From contig NZ_JANIJX010000006.1 of NCBI RefSeq assembly GCF_024580735.1, positions 91,865 through 155,864 of the forward strand: DNA of 64,000 nt, read 5' to 3'. How positions within the stretch are numbered: position 1 is the first letter of the stretch; every line of letters begins with the position of its first letter. The translations under genes and the position numbers were made by a program. This document shows, in pieces, positions 1-7,015 of the stretch. Below the pieces are notes generated by a model. That model made no database searches, was not told where the DNA came from, and saw only the letters and a list, made by a program, of their open reading frames with translations. The stretch comes from Brevibacterium moorei. Lineage in GTDB: Bacteria > Actinomycetota > Actinomycetes > Actinomycetales > Brevibacteriaceae.

Positions 1-268
1 GAAGGGGATGCGCCAGTTTCTTATGGACTTTGCCGCCGCCTTCGGCTCCGCTCTTCTGGCGGTGATGGGCGGCGCAAAGCGAACGTAGGTTTGTCATCGA
101 GTCATCTCCGCCAGGGATGATGTGGTCGCAGTCGGTAGCCATGCGCCGGCAGCGAGTGCCGTCGTCGAGGATCTCGACACACTGGTAGCCGTCGCGCTTA
201 AAGACGGCGCGGCGGAGCTCCTCCCAGTTAGCCGGCAGAGGCTCGGTTCTCCAGGAGCCTTTACTCAT
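1..268 (-). CDS. Phage HNH endonuclease (3' end outside window)
   Basis: Reading leftward from an ATG at 268, an open frame runs off the window edge, giving 89 residues. It contains a cysteine-framed HNH core: RDGYQC, then CDHIIPGGDD, NLRSLC and HHRQKS, so the histidine, asparagine and histidine of the motif are all present. HNH proteins of tailed phages often sit beside the terminase genes and help terminase cut DNA at packaging. Its start overlaps the stop of the upstream glycosyltransferase by four bases (ATGA), so the two are co-translated. Family assignment is firm; the packaging role is inferred from the family. Confidence 0.85.
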   Translation of the reverse strand, partial: MSKGSWRTEPLPANWEELRRAVFKRDGYQCVEILDDGTRCRRMATDCDHIIPGGDDSMTNLRSLCAAHHRQKSGAEGGGKVHKKLAHPL

Positions 269-861
269 GCCTTGCAGAAGCTCCATGCCACGCGACCTTG
301 AGGTCGCGGCTGATAGGCAGTGCGGGGGAGTGTCGTCGGTAGATCGAGGTGATCGATGTGCGATGGCACCGAGTAGCGGACGCGCAGATCGCGCGCCTTG
401 ACCCAGGACTCGACGATCTCGTCCCACGGGCCGGCCATGGGCTCGGTGTATTCGAGCATGTCGTCGATCAGGGCGAAGGGGATACCAAGGCCCAGAGCGT
501 TAAAGACATGCGGAGTCGAGAGTGGAGCTCCCGTATAAGCCGCAGTCCGGAAAAGCAGTTGAGCTTGATCGCGGGTCGGCGACCTGCGCCCCATATAGAG
601 GGAAAGGATCTCGTCTCGACCAAGGGCGTCGATCTCCTCCTGAATATGCTGGTCAAAGTCTGAGCAAAGCCTGACGTCGTCCTCAAGGACGACGAGGGCG
701 CCGTCGGTCTCTCGATCGAGATGCCGGCCCCAGGCCTCTCTGTGCGTCCATACATGGCCGCGATGCTCGTGGTCGACGATCAGGTCGGCGGCCAGGCGAT
801 CAGCCAGCGAGACGGCATTGTCGTGCCGCTCGGGCACACTGGCGATGGCATACTGAATCAT
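265..861 (-). CDS. Phage glycosyltransferase, GT25-like
   Basis: 198 residues from the ATG at 861, which has a GGAGG site just upstream; a longer reading frame only adds out-of-frame sequence of the neighbouring gene. The N-terminus (IASVPERHDNA) and the segment ALVVLEDDVRLCSDF near residues 55-70, with an EDD metal-binding type motif, resemble family 25 (LPS galactosyltransferase-like) enzymes. It follows the two-domain glycosyltransferase by 10 bases. The substrate is unknown; phage enzymes of this kind may decorate virion proteins, DNA or host surface glycans. Confidence 0.7.
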   Translation of the reverse strand: MIQYAIASVPERHDNAVSLADRLAADLIVDHEHRGHVWTHREAWGRHLDRETDGALVVLEDDVRLCSDFDQHIQEEIDALGRDEILSLYMGRRSPTRDQAQLLFRTAAYTGAPLSTPHVFNALGLGIPFALIDDMLEYTEPMAGPWDEIVESWVKARDLRVRYSVPSHIDHLDLPTTLPRTAYQPRPQGRVAWSFCKA

Positions 862-871
862 CTGCGCCTCC

Positions 872-2329
872 TTACTTGTGTGCCCAAAAGCTCGCCCCGT
901 TGTCGCGCTCCTCGGCCTTGAAGATCGTCGCGACCTCGGTCCCCGTGCGGAACCGATCGCCGAACTGCTCATAGACGACGGCACCGAAGTCGAGCATGTC
1001 TCCGACGCCATGAATGCCGTCGGTCCACCCGTCGTGGCGGAACTGTTCACGATCGAGGTAGCGGCGCCACATCGCGTTCGCGAACTCCAGGACCGTCTTG
1101 TAGTCGCCGCCGACGAGGCCGGCATTGACGACCTGGTCGGACTCATGGTCGGTCAAGAACTTCTTGGCATCGGCACCCTTGTGGTTCTTGGCGAACCACG
1201 GGACCGAGCCGTATACCTGGGGCTCCCAGCCGACGTAGATCGTCGACGTCTTGAGCGCCTGGAATGGGTTGCGAAGTTGCCGGACGTCGGTGCCATCGAC
1301 GCACCAGACGCGCGCCCACTCAGGGTGGTCGCGGAGGTATTGCCAGATATGAAGCCACCGGGCGAAATAGGGATTGCCGACCGACGAGTCGACCTTGATG
1401 AACTGGACGTCGTGGTTGTTTCCCGTCTTCAGCGACGGGTTCGACAGGTCGTCGTGGAGGACGACGAGGTCTCCAGCCTTGATCGACAGGGCCAGGTCAC
1501 TCAGCTCGCTGGTCGACGCTCGCATGGCTGACCCGCGCTGCGGGTCGGGATGCTTAGTCAGTAGCGTCGTAATGACGACGTCGGAGTCGGACCTATATTC
1601 CAGTGAGTAGGCGTCGTCGCGGGACGCGATCCACAGCGGCCGACCGGCATCCTGGTTGTACTTGACGGCAGCCGGGGACGCTGCCGTCTTGTGATTGCGA
1701 TTAGTGTAGTCCTCGCCCGAGACGTACTTATCGCCATCGGTGATGTCCTGGTATCGAGCCGTCGTCCAACCGCGGTTGTAGATGCGGTCGGACAGGCCGA
1801 CGTGCTCTGCGCCATACAGGCCGTACTTGGGGTCCATGCCTCCGACGTCTTCAATGACGTCACGCCGATAGTAGAGAAAGACTCCGCCCGATAGATTCCA
1901 GGCGCGAAGTCCATCCTGGCGGTGGACCTCGATGAGTCCAGACGAGTAGGCGTAGTGCGGCTCGGGCGCCGCGACGTAGGCATCCCAGACGCCGCCGTCT
2001 TTGATAATGGCATCGTCGTCGAGGAGGAATAGGTGCGCGACGCCTTTGTCGCGCATGAGTTCTTCGATGCATTTGTTCTTCGCCTGGGCCACCCCGACAT
2101 TATCGGAATACCTGATAAGCGTATTAACTCGGCCGGGAACGACCGCAGGCTTTGTCGAAGAATCGTCGACGACGACAATTCTTGCGTCGGCCGGAGCTGA
2201 ACTAATTACCTGGTCGAGCAGTCTCTTGAGGAGCTCGGGCCTATTTCTTGTCGTAATTCCAATTCCGATTCGGCCGGTATTCTCATCGGCGGGTACATAT
2301 GTTTTACCGTCGACAATTACCTGCGCCAT
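872..2329 (-). CDS. Phage two-domain glycosyltransferase (GT2-like N-terminal half)
   Basis: 485 residues from ATG 2329 with an AAGGA site. Residues about 18-230 form a GT-A fold of family 2: IGIGITTRNRPELLKRLL, then VVVDDSS near residue 50 and LFLLDDDAII near 100, the usual nucleotide-sugar and metal-binding positions. The C-terminal half, about residues 240-485, looks like a second transferase-type domain (DVVITTLLTKHPDPQRG, VWCVDGTDVRQL) but I do not recognise its family. First gene of a leftward operon with the GT25-like gene and the HNH gene. Confidence 0.75.
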   Translation of the reverse strand: MAQVIVDGKTYVPADENTGRIGIGITTRNRPELLKRLLDQVISSAPADARIVVVDDSSTKPAVVPGRVNTLIRYSDNVGVAQAKNKCIEELMRDKGVAHLFLLDDDAIIKDGGVWDAYVAAPEPHYAYSSGLIEVHRQDGLRAWNLSGGVFLYYRRDVIEDVGGMDPKYGLYGAEHVGLSDRIYNRGWTTARYQDITDGDKYVSGEDYTNRNHKTAASPAAVKYNQDAGRPLWIASRDDAYSLEYRSDSDVVITTLLTKHPDPQRGSAMRASTSELSDLALSIKAGDLVVLHDDLSNPSLKTGNNHDVQFIKVDSSVGNPYFARWLHIWQYLRDHPEWARVWCVDGTDVRQLRNPFQALKTSTIYVGWEPQVYGSVPWFAKNHKGADAKKFLTDHESDQVVNAGLVGGDYKTVLEFANAMWRRYLDREQFRHDGWTDGIHGVGDMLDFGAVVYEQFGDRFRTGTEVATIFKAEERDNGASFWAHK

Positions 2330-2363
2330 ATATATCCTTGAATTGAAATTGATAGTGAATTGT

Positions 2364-2437
2364 CGAGCCTTCGGAATCGAACCGAGGTTTCCGTCATCTC
2401 ATCGATGACGTCGCATTTCCATTTATGCTATAGCCCG
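2364..2437 (-). other. tRNA-like element A (degenerate)
   Basis: Read on the minus strand, 74 nt fold like a tRNA: acceptor CGGGCT with GGCTCG (two G-U pairs), D-stem GCAT/ATGC around a loop containing GG, and a T-loop TTCGATT on a mostly paired stem. The anticodon arm is abnormal: GTCAT/ATGAC closes a loop CGATGAG whose position 33 is G rather than U. No confident amino-acid identity. It overlaps the end of a doubtful small reading frame. Confidence 0.45.
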
Positions 2438-2672
2438 TTAGTGAGAGGGGAGTTATGAGCTCCCGACGGTAGGATCGCTTCATATCCGCATGTCTACCGT
2501 GCATTACAAGGCCGCTAAGCGTGACAATTTCATCGACCGCTAAGCCGAATCCCTTTCCGAAAACTAGCGTCAGCATTTGCCATCTTCTAGTCGTACTCGG
2601 ATCTTGCGCACCATCCGCATGTAACCGCATTACCTCGGCGACGACCCACGATCTGTGTCGCCGCTCCGACAC
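2394..2672 (-). CDS. Doubtful small phage protein
   Basis: 92-codon open frame from ATG 2672 on the leftward strand, upstream of the glycosyltransferases. The translation has a reasonable composition (EIVTLSGLVMHGRHADMKRS) but no recognised domain. Its last 15 codons overlap tRNA-like element A and it lacks a clear ribosome site, so it may be chance. Listed because nothing else explains 2440-2670. Confidence 0.3.
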   Translation of the reverse strand: MSERRHRSWVVAEVMRLHADGAQDPSTTRRWQMLTLVFGKGFGLAVDEIVTLSGLVMHGRHADMKRSYRRELITPLSLTGYSINGNATSSMR

Positions 2673-2719
2673 TCTGCCACTCTCTATCGAGCCACCCTGG
2701 CCGGGGTGGGCATCGACGC

Positions 2720-2786
2720 CGGATAACCAAGAGTCGAACTTGATTCCAGGGCGCGACCCTGTGCATCACCAAAATGCTTTTATCCG
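2720..2786 (-). other. tRNA-like element B with shortened anticodon arm
   Basis: On the minus strand a 67-nt element has a perfect 7-bp acceptor stem (CGGATAA/TTATCCG), a perfect D-stem GCAT/ATGC with GG in the loop, and a T-arm TCAAG-TTCGACT-CTTGG. The anticodon arm is CAGG-GTCGCGC-CCTG, giving a nominal CGC (Ala) anticodon after U33, but it is one pair short and the variable region is minimal. The three normal arms argue against chance; whether it is charged is unknown. Confidence 0.5.
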
Positions 2787-2788
2787 AA

Positions 2789-2866
2789 ATCACCGCGCGG
2801 CTCAACATGAATTACGCGGTGATAAATCAAGGGCCCCGCCAGTGAGCCTCGATGAGGCCGGCGGGG
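2789..2866. other. Two strong hairpins between tRNA elements
   Basis: A 9-bp inverted repeat (ATCACCGCG at 2789-2797 with CGCGGTGAT at 2815-2823) is followed by a compound hairpin, CCCCGCC at 2834-2840 with GGCGGGG at 2860-2866, containing an inner GCCTC/GAGGC stem. They may be processing or termination structures between the tRNA-like genes. Confidence 0.5.
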
Positions 2867-2875
2867 GACTGTCGC

Positions 2876-2947
<72 letters not shown>

Positions 2948-2994
2948 AGGAGATCCCCGCCGCGTACGATCTACGAAAGCGGCGGGGACATAGA

Positions 2995-3067
2995 GCGACC
3001 ACCGGGTTTCGATCCCGGACTCCTCGGCCCCGGAGGGTGAGGGGGTACTGCCACGCACCTCAGTCGC
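2995..3067 (-). other. tRNA-like element D (degenerate)
   Basis: Minus-strand 73-nt element with a 7-bp acceptor GCGACTG/TGGTCGC (extendable by an A-T pair), a D-stem GTGC/GTAC whose loop contains GG, and a T-stem CCGGG/CCCGG whose loop is ATCGAAA, so T54 is replaced. The anticodon region is only a CCCC/GGGG stem around nine bases. It may be a decayed or non-decoding tRNA. Confidence 0.4.
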
Positions 3068-3100
3068 TTCCAGCCTGACGACCACGGGCTGGCGCGTGAA

Positions 3101-3168
3101 GACGGCGATCGGAGTCGAACCTGATCGTTCGAGGCTGCCAGGCCCCGAGCGCCCGCCGGAGCGCCGTC
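3101..3168 (-). other. tRNA-like element E, possible Ala (GGC)
   Basis: Minus-strand 68-nt element with a perfect 7-bp acceptor GACGGCG/CGCCGTC, an anticodon stem GGGGC/GCCTC around the six-base loop CTGGCA (U33 and GGC readable), and a T-arm containing TTCGACT on an imperfect stem. The D-arm is poor. The six-base anticodon loop is not canonical. Confidence 0.4.
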
Positions 3169-3266
3169 TACGGCAGCAGATACCATTCGCGCCATGGCGG
3201 GGCGCTATGGGATTTCAGGTCCCACTGGTCGTTCACTGCCGGTCAAATTCCATGAGAAGCCGCAGA

Positions 3267-3314
3267 AGGCGCTGTAAGCGCCTAACGGCTATAGAGATGA
3301 GCGTGTGCTCATCT
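3267..3314 (-). terminator. Hairpins after the 91-aa phage gene
   Basis: GATGAGC at 3296-3302 pairs with GCTCATC at 3307-3313, immediately beyond the stop of the leftward gene ending at 3323; a second hairpin AGGCGC/GCGCCT lies at 3267-3283. Position fits transcription termination or a 3' end for the leftward gene. The T-run is on the plus strand, so direction is uncertain. Confidence 0.5.
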
Positions 3315-3322
3315 TTCGCATT

Positions 3323-3598
3323 CTAGGCCGCTCTAGGGGCCTTGGCGTTCGTCTGAGGGTATGTCTCGTCCGCCAGCTCTTCCGGTTCCGCTGGCCAGAT
3401 TACGATCGACTCAAGACTGCTGGAGGGAATGGCGGCCAGGTGAGGCTGGCCGATGTGCTGCTCCAGGCCCTCGTAGACCAGGCCGATGATGCCGGGGTGG
3501 ATGCTCGTGACACTGACGTCCTTGGCGACGACCTCGTAGTAGTCGCCGTTGCGCAGCGTAATGCGGAACAGGTGCGTGTCGGTGTCGATTCGAGTCAT
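3323..3598 (-). CDS. Small phage protein of unknown function
   Basis: 91 residues from ATG 3598, which follows an AGGAAGG ribosome site; the longer frame upstream runs backwards through a tRNA gene and is rejected. The protein (MTRIDTDTHLFRITLRNGDYYEVVAKDVSV...) looks like a small beta-rich fold with a NGDYYEV segment and a Pro/Ala-rich tail. No family recognised. It is transcribed away from tRNA-Arg. Confidence 0.65.
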   Translation of the reverse strand: MTRIDTDTHLFRITLRNGDYYEVVAKDVSVTSIHPGIIGLVYEGLEQHIGQPHLAAIPSSSLESIVIWPAEPEELADETYPQTNAKAPRAA

Positions 3599-3628
3599 GG
3601 TTCCCTTCCTGGTATGGTCGATGGGGTC

Positions 3629-3701
3629 GCCCCTGTAGCTCAGCGGATAGAGCAGCCGCCTCCTAAGCGAAAGGTCGCCGGTTCGATTCCGGCCAGGGGC
3701 A
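3629..3701 (+). tRNA. Phage tRNA-Arg (CCU)
   Basis: Cloverleaf with perfect acceptor GCCCCTG/CAGGGGC, D-arm GCTC..GAGC with GG in the loop, anticodon loop CTCCTAA (anticodon CCU, reads AGG), and T-arm GCCGG-TTCGATT-CCGGC. The anticodon stem GCCGC/GCGAA pairs at only three of five positions. It has the same specificity as the host tRNA gene interrupted at the prophage junction near 17,000. Confidence 0.93.
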
Positions 3702-3874
3702 CATCGAAGTAGTGGGTGACGTCTGGTTGGGCTTCCTGCTGAGTCACCAGCATATGCAGGTTCAAAACACCCGGAGACCGTCGTCGGAGGCTGCGACGAC
3801 GGAAGGAGGTGAAAGATCGTCGCGGACAACGATGTCCGCTCGAACGACGACGGTCAATCCGGGCAAAACTAGAT
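3702..3874. other. Non-coding stretch after tRNA-Arg
   Basis: No convincing gene. An AAGGAGG-type ribosome site at about 3803 precedes only 20-30 codon frames rich in Arg and Ser, which I do not call. Followed directly by the hairpin array. Confidence 0.4.
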
Positions 3875-4314
3875 GGGCGCTCCTCGCGCGCCCGTAGGTA
3901 AGCGTCGATCCTGAGGATCGACATTGCAGTGACGGTTGCATTACCAGGAGCGACCCCTGGTCGCGCCTGCGTAACTAGTGACCGACGACAGGTCGGTCAC
4001 ACTACAACTAGATGGCCGTGGCCGGCCATCATTCCAATGACGGTGTGTAGCCGAGATTCCATCGAGGCTACGCTGAAGCTTCGCCTCAGACTGTAGCTAC
4101 GACCGTAAGGGAGTAGCTACGCTTAACTAGTAGCTAGCCGGGAGGCTAGCTACACTTAGTTACTTCTTAGCTACATCAGCCAGCCCAAAGGCTGGCTGTA
4201 ACTTAACTACCTCTTAGTAGCAGCCCCAAAGGGCTGCTTAGTTGTAACTACCTCTTAGCTATAACCGCCGCCCTGGAGGGCGGCTATAGCTTAGCTATAG
4301 CGCGGCTTCGCCGC
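3875..4314. repeat. Array of 13 different stem-loops
   Basis: Thirteen short perfect or near-perfect hairpins follow each other over 440 bp, about every 35-45 bp: 3875-3893, 3904-3922, 3946-3968, 3978-4000, 4011-4030, 4047-4071, 4073-4089, 4093-4120, 4130-4153, 4177-4198, 4219-4238, 4267-4284 and 4302-4314. Stems are 5-10 bp and differ from one another, so this is conserved structure rather than sequence repetition. Several loops are CAAA or GNRA-like (GGGA). Linkers share TAACTACCTCTTAG (near 4205 and 4245, variant at 4157). No reading frame covers the block. Function unknown. Confidence 0.85.
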
Positions 4315-4486
4315 AGTTGCCCCTCAACCCCCTTACCCCCTTCTCCCCAGGAGCCCTGGTCCTATCTGGAGGTGGTCTTAATATCCCCAGAGTCGATTGA
4401 GGAATCGTCTCTGAAGCCCTGACTCACAGGCTCCTCACAGTTAACTCTCAAACCTGAGAGCGATCTGGTGCTATGACCAGCGGTCC

Positions 4487-4657
4487 TGCGCGCGCGCCCG
4501 CGCGCGGGTACCTCCCCCCACCCACTCACGTCAAAACGACACGCCGGGCACGGCTGAATCGTCACCGAGCCGTGACCGGGGCCTCGCAGGCGCGCCCGTA
4601 GGCGCACCTCCGGTCCGCGCGCGTATGCGCGCGCAGTGACACGCGCGTATGCGCGCG
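4487..4657. repeat. CG-alternating tracts and 16-bp direct repeat
   Basis: Alternating CG runs near 4488-4507 and two identical copies of CGCGCGTATGCGCGCG at 4618-4633 and 4642-4657, 24 bp apart. Each copy is almost self-complementary. The tract is gene-free and lies between the hairpin array and the promoter cluster. Such sequence can adopt Z-DNA or act as a protein-binding or replication repeat; neither is shown here. Confidence 0.6.
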
Positions 4658-4836
4658 GCATCCGCACGTCTACGACCCGTCCTCGCTGCGCAACCTGCGC
4701 TCACCGGCCCGTGAGCGGGCCTAGGACGGCCCAGCGTGGCCACGGCGGCATCACGGCGCACCTGCGCGATCCTGGGACCGCTCACGGGCCGTGAAGCGCA
4801 CCCGCCACAATGTGACGCGGCTCACCGGATGCCGGT

Positions 4837-4865
4837 TTGCAAATGTCCACTGACATGCGTATAGT
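4837..4865 (+). promoter_or_regulatory. Phage promoter P1 with operator
   Basis: TTGCAA at 4837-4842, a 17-bp spacer and TATAGT at 4860-4865. The spacer contains the inverted repeat ATGTCC-ACT-GACAT-like operator seen at the other phage promoters. First of three rightward promoters that precede no gene for nearly 800 bp. Confidence 0.65.
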
Positions 4866-4961
4866 TAGACATGTCAGCACGACAGGGCAGGACACAGAAA
4901 CCACCCCGTCACCGGCGCTTAGGCCCCGGCGCTGGCAGTTCGGTCTAGCCGAGCGGCGGGC

Positions 4962-4991
4962 TTGCAAAGGTCCGCCGGGACGTGTTAGAGT
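4962..4991 (+). promoter_or_regulatory. Phage promoter P2 with operator
   Basis: TTGCAA at 4962-4967, 18-bp spacer, TAGAGT at 4986-4991. The spacer holds GGTCC..GGGAC, a variant of the common operator. Confidence 0.6.
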
Positions 4992-5128
4992 GGACAACGT
5001 CAAGCAAACGACGGGCATGAACGGCCCCGGCGGTTATGGGCATAGAACTACCCCGCACGGATTAGCGCTTAGTAAGTCCTGCCAGAGCAGAACGGTTAGG
5101 CCGCTAGTGAATCTGGTTTCCAGTCGGA

Positions 5129-5158
5129 TTGACAATGTCCAGTCCAGTACGTTAGACT
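5129..5158 (+). promoter_or_regulatory. Phage promoter P3 with operator
   Basis: TTGACA at 5129-5134, 18-bp spacer beginning ATGTCCAGTCCAGTAC, TAGACT at 5153-5158. It matches the promoter consensus at 5943, 8630 and 9900. Confidence 0.65.
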
Positions 5159-5631
5159 AGACAACGTAACACCGATTCACTTTTAAAAGAATAGGCCCGA
5201 CTCGCACGATTCTGCCCCGGCTGATAGGCGATGATCGGTTGGCCGGGTAATGTTTTTCAGTTGCCCTATTGATAACTCTTTCACCTTCGGGTGACTGAAT
5301 ATAGATAGTTTCCAATACCATTCTTGGACCCCAATCTTCAAGGGCCGGGATAGGGGTTAGGGACACCTAAGTAATTAGGCGGGGGGATGCGCTAGCGCGT
5401 ATTCCTTCGGGGGTAATAGCGTCCGGAGGGCGAGATATGCCGTTTATGCTCTAACAACTATTCCGGCTTGAGATAACCGGTTAGCACTTTATGGGTTGGC
5501 ATTGACTAACAATGACATGAAATATTTGGAAGCGGCCCAATTATTCTTACACGGTTTTGTTCAAGCTAACGCTTGAACAATTCCGGGGGCTTCCGATAAT
5601 AGATCGGCGGCAACTAGAATAAGGGGTAAGA
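5159..5631 (+). other. Long untranslated leader, possible small RNA
   Basis: 470 bp downstream of P3 with no plausible rightward gene. It is lower in GC than its surroundings and contains several small hairpins (for example CACC-TTCG-GGTG near 5282 and TTCAAGC-TAAC-GCTTGAA near 5567). A weak TTGACT box at 5502 could start another transcript. A 69-codon minus-strand frame at 5157-5366 begins with GTG and has no ribosome site; I do not call it. Confidence 0.4.
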
Positions 5632-5826
5632 ATGGATACGGTAACCATTTCCAAGGGGCTTTTGATCGAACTTCTCGATATCGCCGAGCGTGAGCTTGAG
5701 ACGATTGAGCTGGGTATGATCGGAGCTCAGGACTCGGCCGAGGCTGAGCGTGAGGTGTTAGACATGCAGCGCCAGACAAAGCAGGCGCTAATCGTCGGAC
5801 ATGACATGCTGATGGGTGATGATTAA
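5632..5826 (+). CDS. Small acidic helical phage protein
   Basis: 64 residues; starts at ATG 5632 after AAGGGGTAAGA, the ribosome-site form used by most genes of this phage. Sequence is acidic and predicted mostly helical (LLIELLDIAERELETIELGM...). First gene of the rightward early block. Function unknown. Confidence 0.75.
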   Translation: MDTVTISKGLLIELLDIAERELETIELGMIGAQDSAEAEREVLDMQRQTKQALIVGHDMLMGDD

Positions 5827-5880
5827 TGATGACACCTAAGCACCGGCGCGAAATAGTTTCGGATGAATTGTTGTAGTCCG

Positions 5881-5915
5881 ATAGGCCATTATCCCTGCGG
5901 GGTAGTGGTCTATGA
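5881..5915 (+). other. Hairpin before promoter P4
   Basis: ATAGGCCATTATCCC pairs imperfectly with GGGGTAGTGGTCTAT around TGC. It shares GGGGTAGTGG with the structured intergenic element at 6437-6525. Possible terminator or structured RNA element. Confidence 0.45.
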
Positions 5916-5942
5916 GATAACAACATCTCACGATATTTCATC

Positions 5943-5972
5943 TTGACAATGTCCAGTAGGACATGAAATGAT
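5943..5972 (+). promoter_or_regulatory. Phage promoter P4 with perfect operator palindrome
   Basis: TTGACA at 5943-5948 is followed by ATGTCCAGTAGGACAT at 5949-5964, a 16-bp element with perfect 6-bp arms filling the spacer, and an AATGAT -10 at 5967-5972. A protein bound there would block polymerase. Drives the gene at 6004. Confidence 0.7.
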
Positions 5973-6003
5973 GGACATATCAACAACAACAAGGGGTAAG
6001 ACA

Positions 6004-6432
6004 ATGAGCAACGAAAAGGTCTGGCGCGGTAGCCGCGCAGCGGCGCAGGACATCATGGCCGATTTGGCCGCTGGCGAAAAGGGCGGCACCTTCTGGGAGA
6101 AGGAGACGATGATCGGGGCGTTCCCGTACATCGTCGGCGGTATCGTCAATCCGACGGTGGCGCGACCGGCCTGGGACACCGGCGACTTCACCCAGTCGAG
6201 AGTCCACTGCGGCATCATGGCATTGTTGCGAGACATGGGTAAGGCCACCTGGACCGGTAACGCTATCGGCTGGTGGATCGATCCGGATACCGGGGCCATG
6301 TGCCTGGACGCATCGATGGGTGTCTCCGACCGTGAGACCGCGATCAAGCTGGGCATCGAACGGGGCGAGAAGGCGATTTACGACGTCGAAGCCGATGACG
6401 ACATCCGCTGCGACGGGGATATCGCGGCCTGA
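6004..6432 (+). CDS. Phage protein of unknown function
   Basis: 142 residues from ATG 6004, chosen because AAGGGGTAAG precedes it; an upstream in-frame ATG at 5968 overlaps the promoter. Contains tryptophan-rich segments (GNAIGWWIDPDTGAM) and an acidic C-terminus (YDVEADDDIRCDGD). No domain recognised. Directly downstream of operator-controlled promoter P4, so probably expressed early. Confidence 0.8.
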   Translation: MSNEKVWRGSRAAAQDIMADLAAGEKGGTFWEKETMIGAFPYIVGGIVNPTVARPAWDTGDFTQSRVHCGIMALLRDMGKATWTGNAIGWWIDPDTGAMCLDASMGVSDRETAIKLGIERGEKAIYDVEADDDIRCDGDIAA

Positions 6433-6436
6433 GAAG

Positions 6437-6525
6437 TCCAACGCGATACGTTGGCAGGGGTAGTGGCATACACCAGAGTTCAAGTCTCTGGACCCCGCGA
6501 GGCGCAAGTCTGCGCCCGACACCAC
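6437..6525 (+). other. Structured intergenic element with a T-arm-like hairpin
   Basis: Three consecutive hairpins between genes: CCAACG/CGTTGG at 6437-6453; GGGGT...ACCCC enclosing CCAGAG-TTCAAGT-CTCTGG; and GGCGCA-AGTC-TGCGCC. The middle loop TTCAAGT is a canonical tRNA T-loop and the stem stacks like an acceptor-T minihelix. Upstream bases CGGGG near 6414 could extend it to a tRNA-sized fold overlapping the previous gene. I do not call it a tRNA. Confidence 0.45.
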
Positions 6526-6547
6526 CACAATTTCTAGGGGTAGAAAC

Positions 6548-7000
6548 ATGGCTGTAGCACGATTGACCGAACGGCTCACGTCATCCAACGCTTTGGAGTG
6601 GCAGGGGTCGATCCCTAAGCGAAAGCTGGGGCATAACACATATACATATCCGACGGCTCATTCCAAGGGGTCGATGCTCATCACAGACGGCGTCCTGGTG
6701 GAATACCACAACAACGTCATTGCCCATATCTTGAACCGCTCACGGTTCCAAGACGTCCTCGGATTCGGGCTGGTCCCGGTCCACACGACACTTTCGACAG
6801 CAGGGTGGAACTCTGTCACGACGGCAGGCCGGCTCGATCAATTGTTGAGCGCGTCTGGTGCGCCGGGGCGCATCGGGATTACTAAGGGCCGGACGGTCTA
6901 TCGCACTCATGGCCGCGAACTGCCGTTCGATCAACTGTACATCGGACCGGATGAGATCTACGCCCGCAATGGCAATGCAACGACACGGGTCGACTACTGA
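6548..7000 (+). CDS. Phage protein of unknown function
   Basis: 150 residues, ATG 6548 after AGGGGTAGAA. Basic N-terminal half with GHNTYTYPTAHSKGSM, and a segment VEYHNNVIAHILNRSRFQDVLGFGL. No family recognised. Separated from the gene upstream by the structured element at 6437-6525. Confidence 0.75.
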   Translation: MAVARLTERLTSSNALEWQGSIPKRKLGHNTYTYPTAHSKGSMLITDGVLVEYHNNVIAHILNRSRFQDVLGFGLVPVHTTLSTAGWNSVTTAGRLDQLLSASGAPGRIGITKGRTVYRTHGRELPFDQLYIGPDEIYARNGNATTRVDY

Positions 7001-7015
7001 GAAGGGGATAGAAAA

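Noticed and set aside
3598..3629. Longer start for the small gene ending at 3323
   Set aside because: The extended frame (to 3829) reads antisense through tRNA-Arg; ATG 3598 has a ribosome site.
3875..4314. CRISPR array
   Set aside because: Repeats are not identical and there are no uniform spacers; each unit is a different hairpin.
4362..5018. Overlapping minus-strand frames of 80-100 codons
   Set aside because: Arg/Pro/Ala-rich translations of CG-repeat DNA with no ribosome sites.
5157..5366. 69-codon minus-strand ORF
   Set aside because: GTG start without ribosome site, lies in the leader of rightward promoters, no recognisable protein feature.
5502..5530. Further phage promoter at TTGACT
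   Set aside because: No acceptable -10 at 16-18 bp and only a poor operator match.
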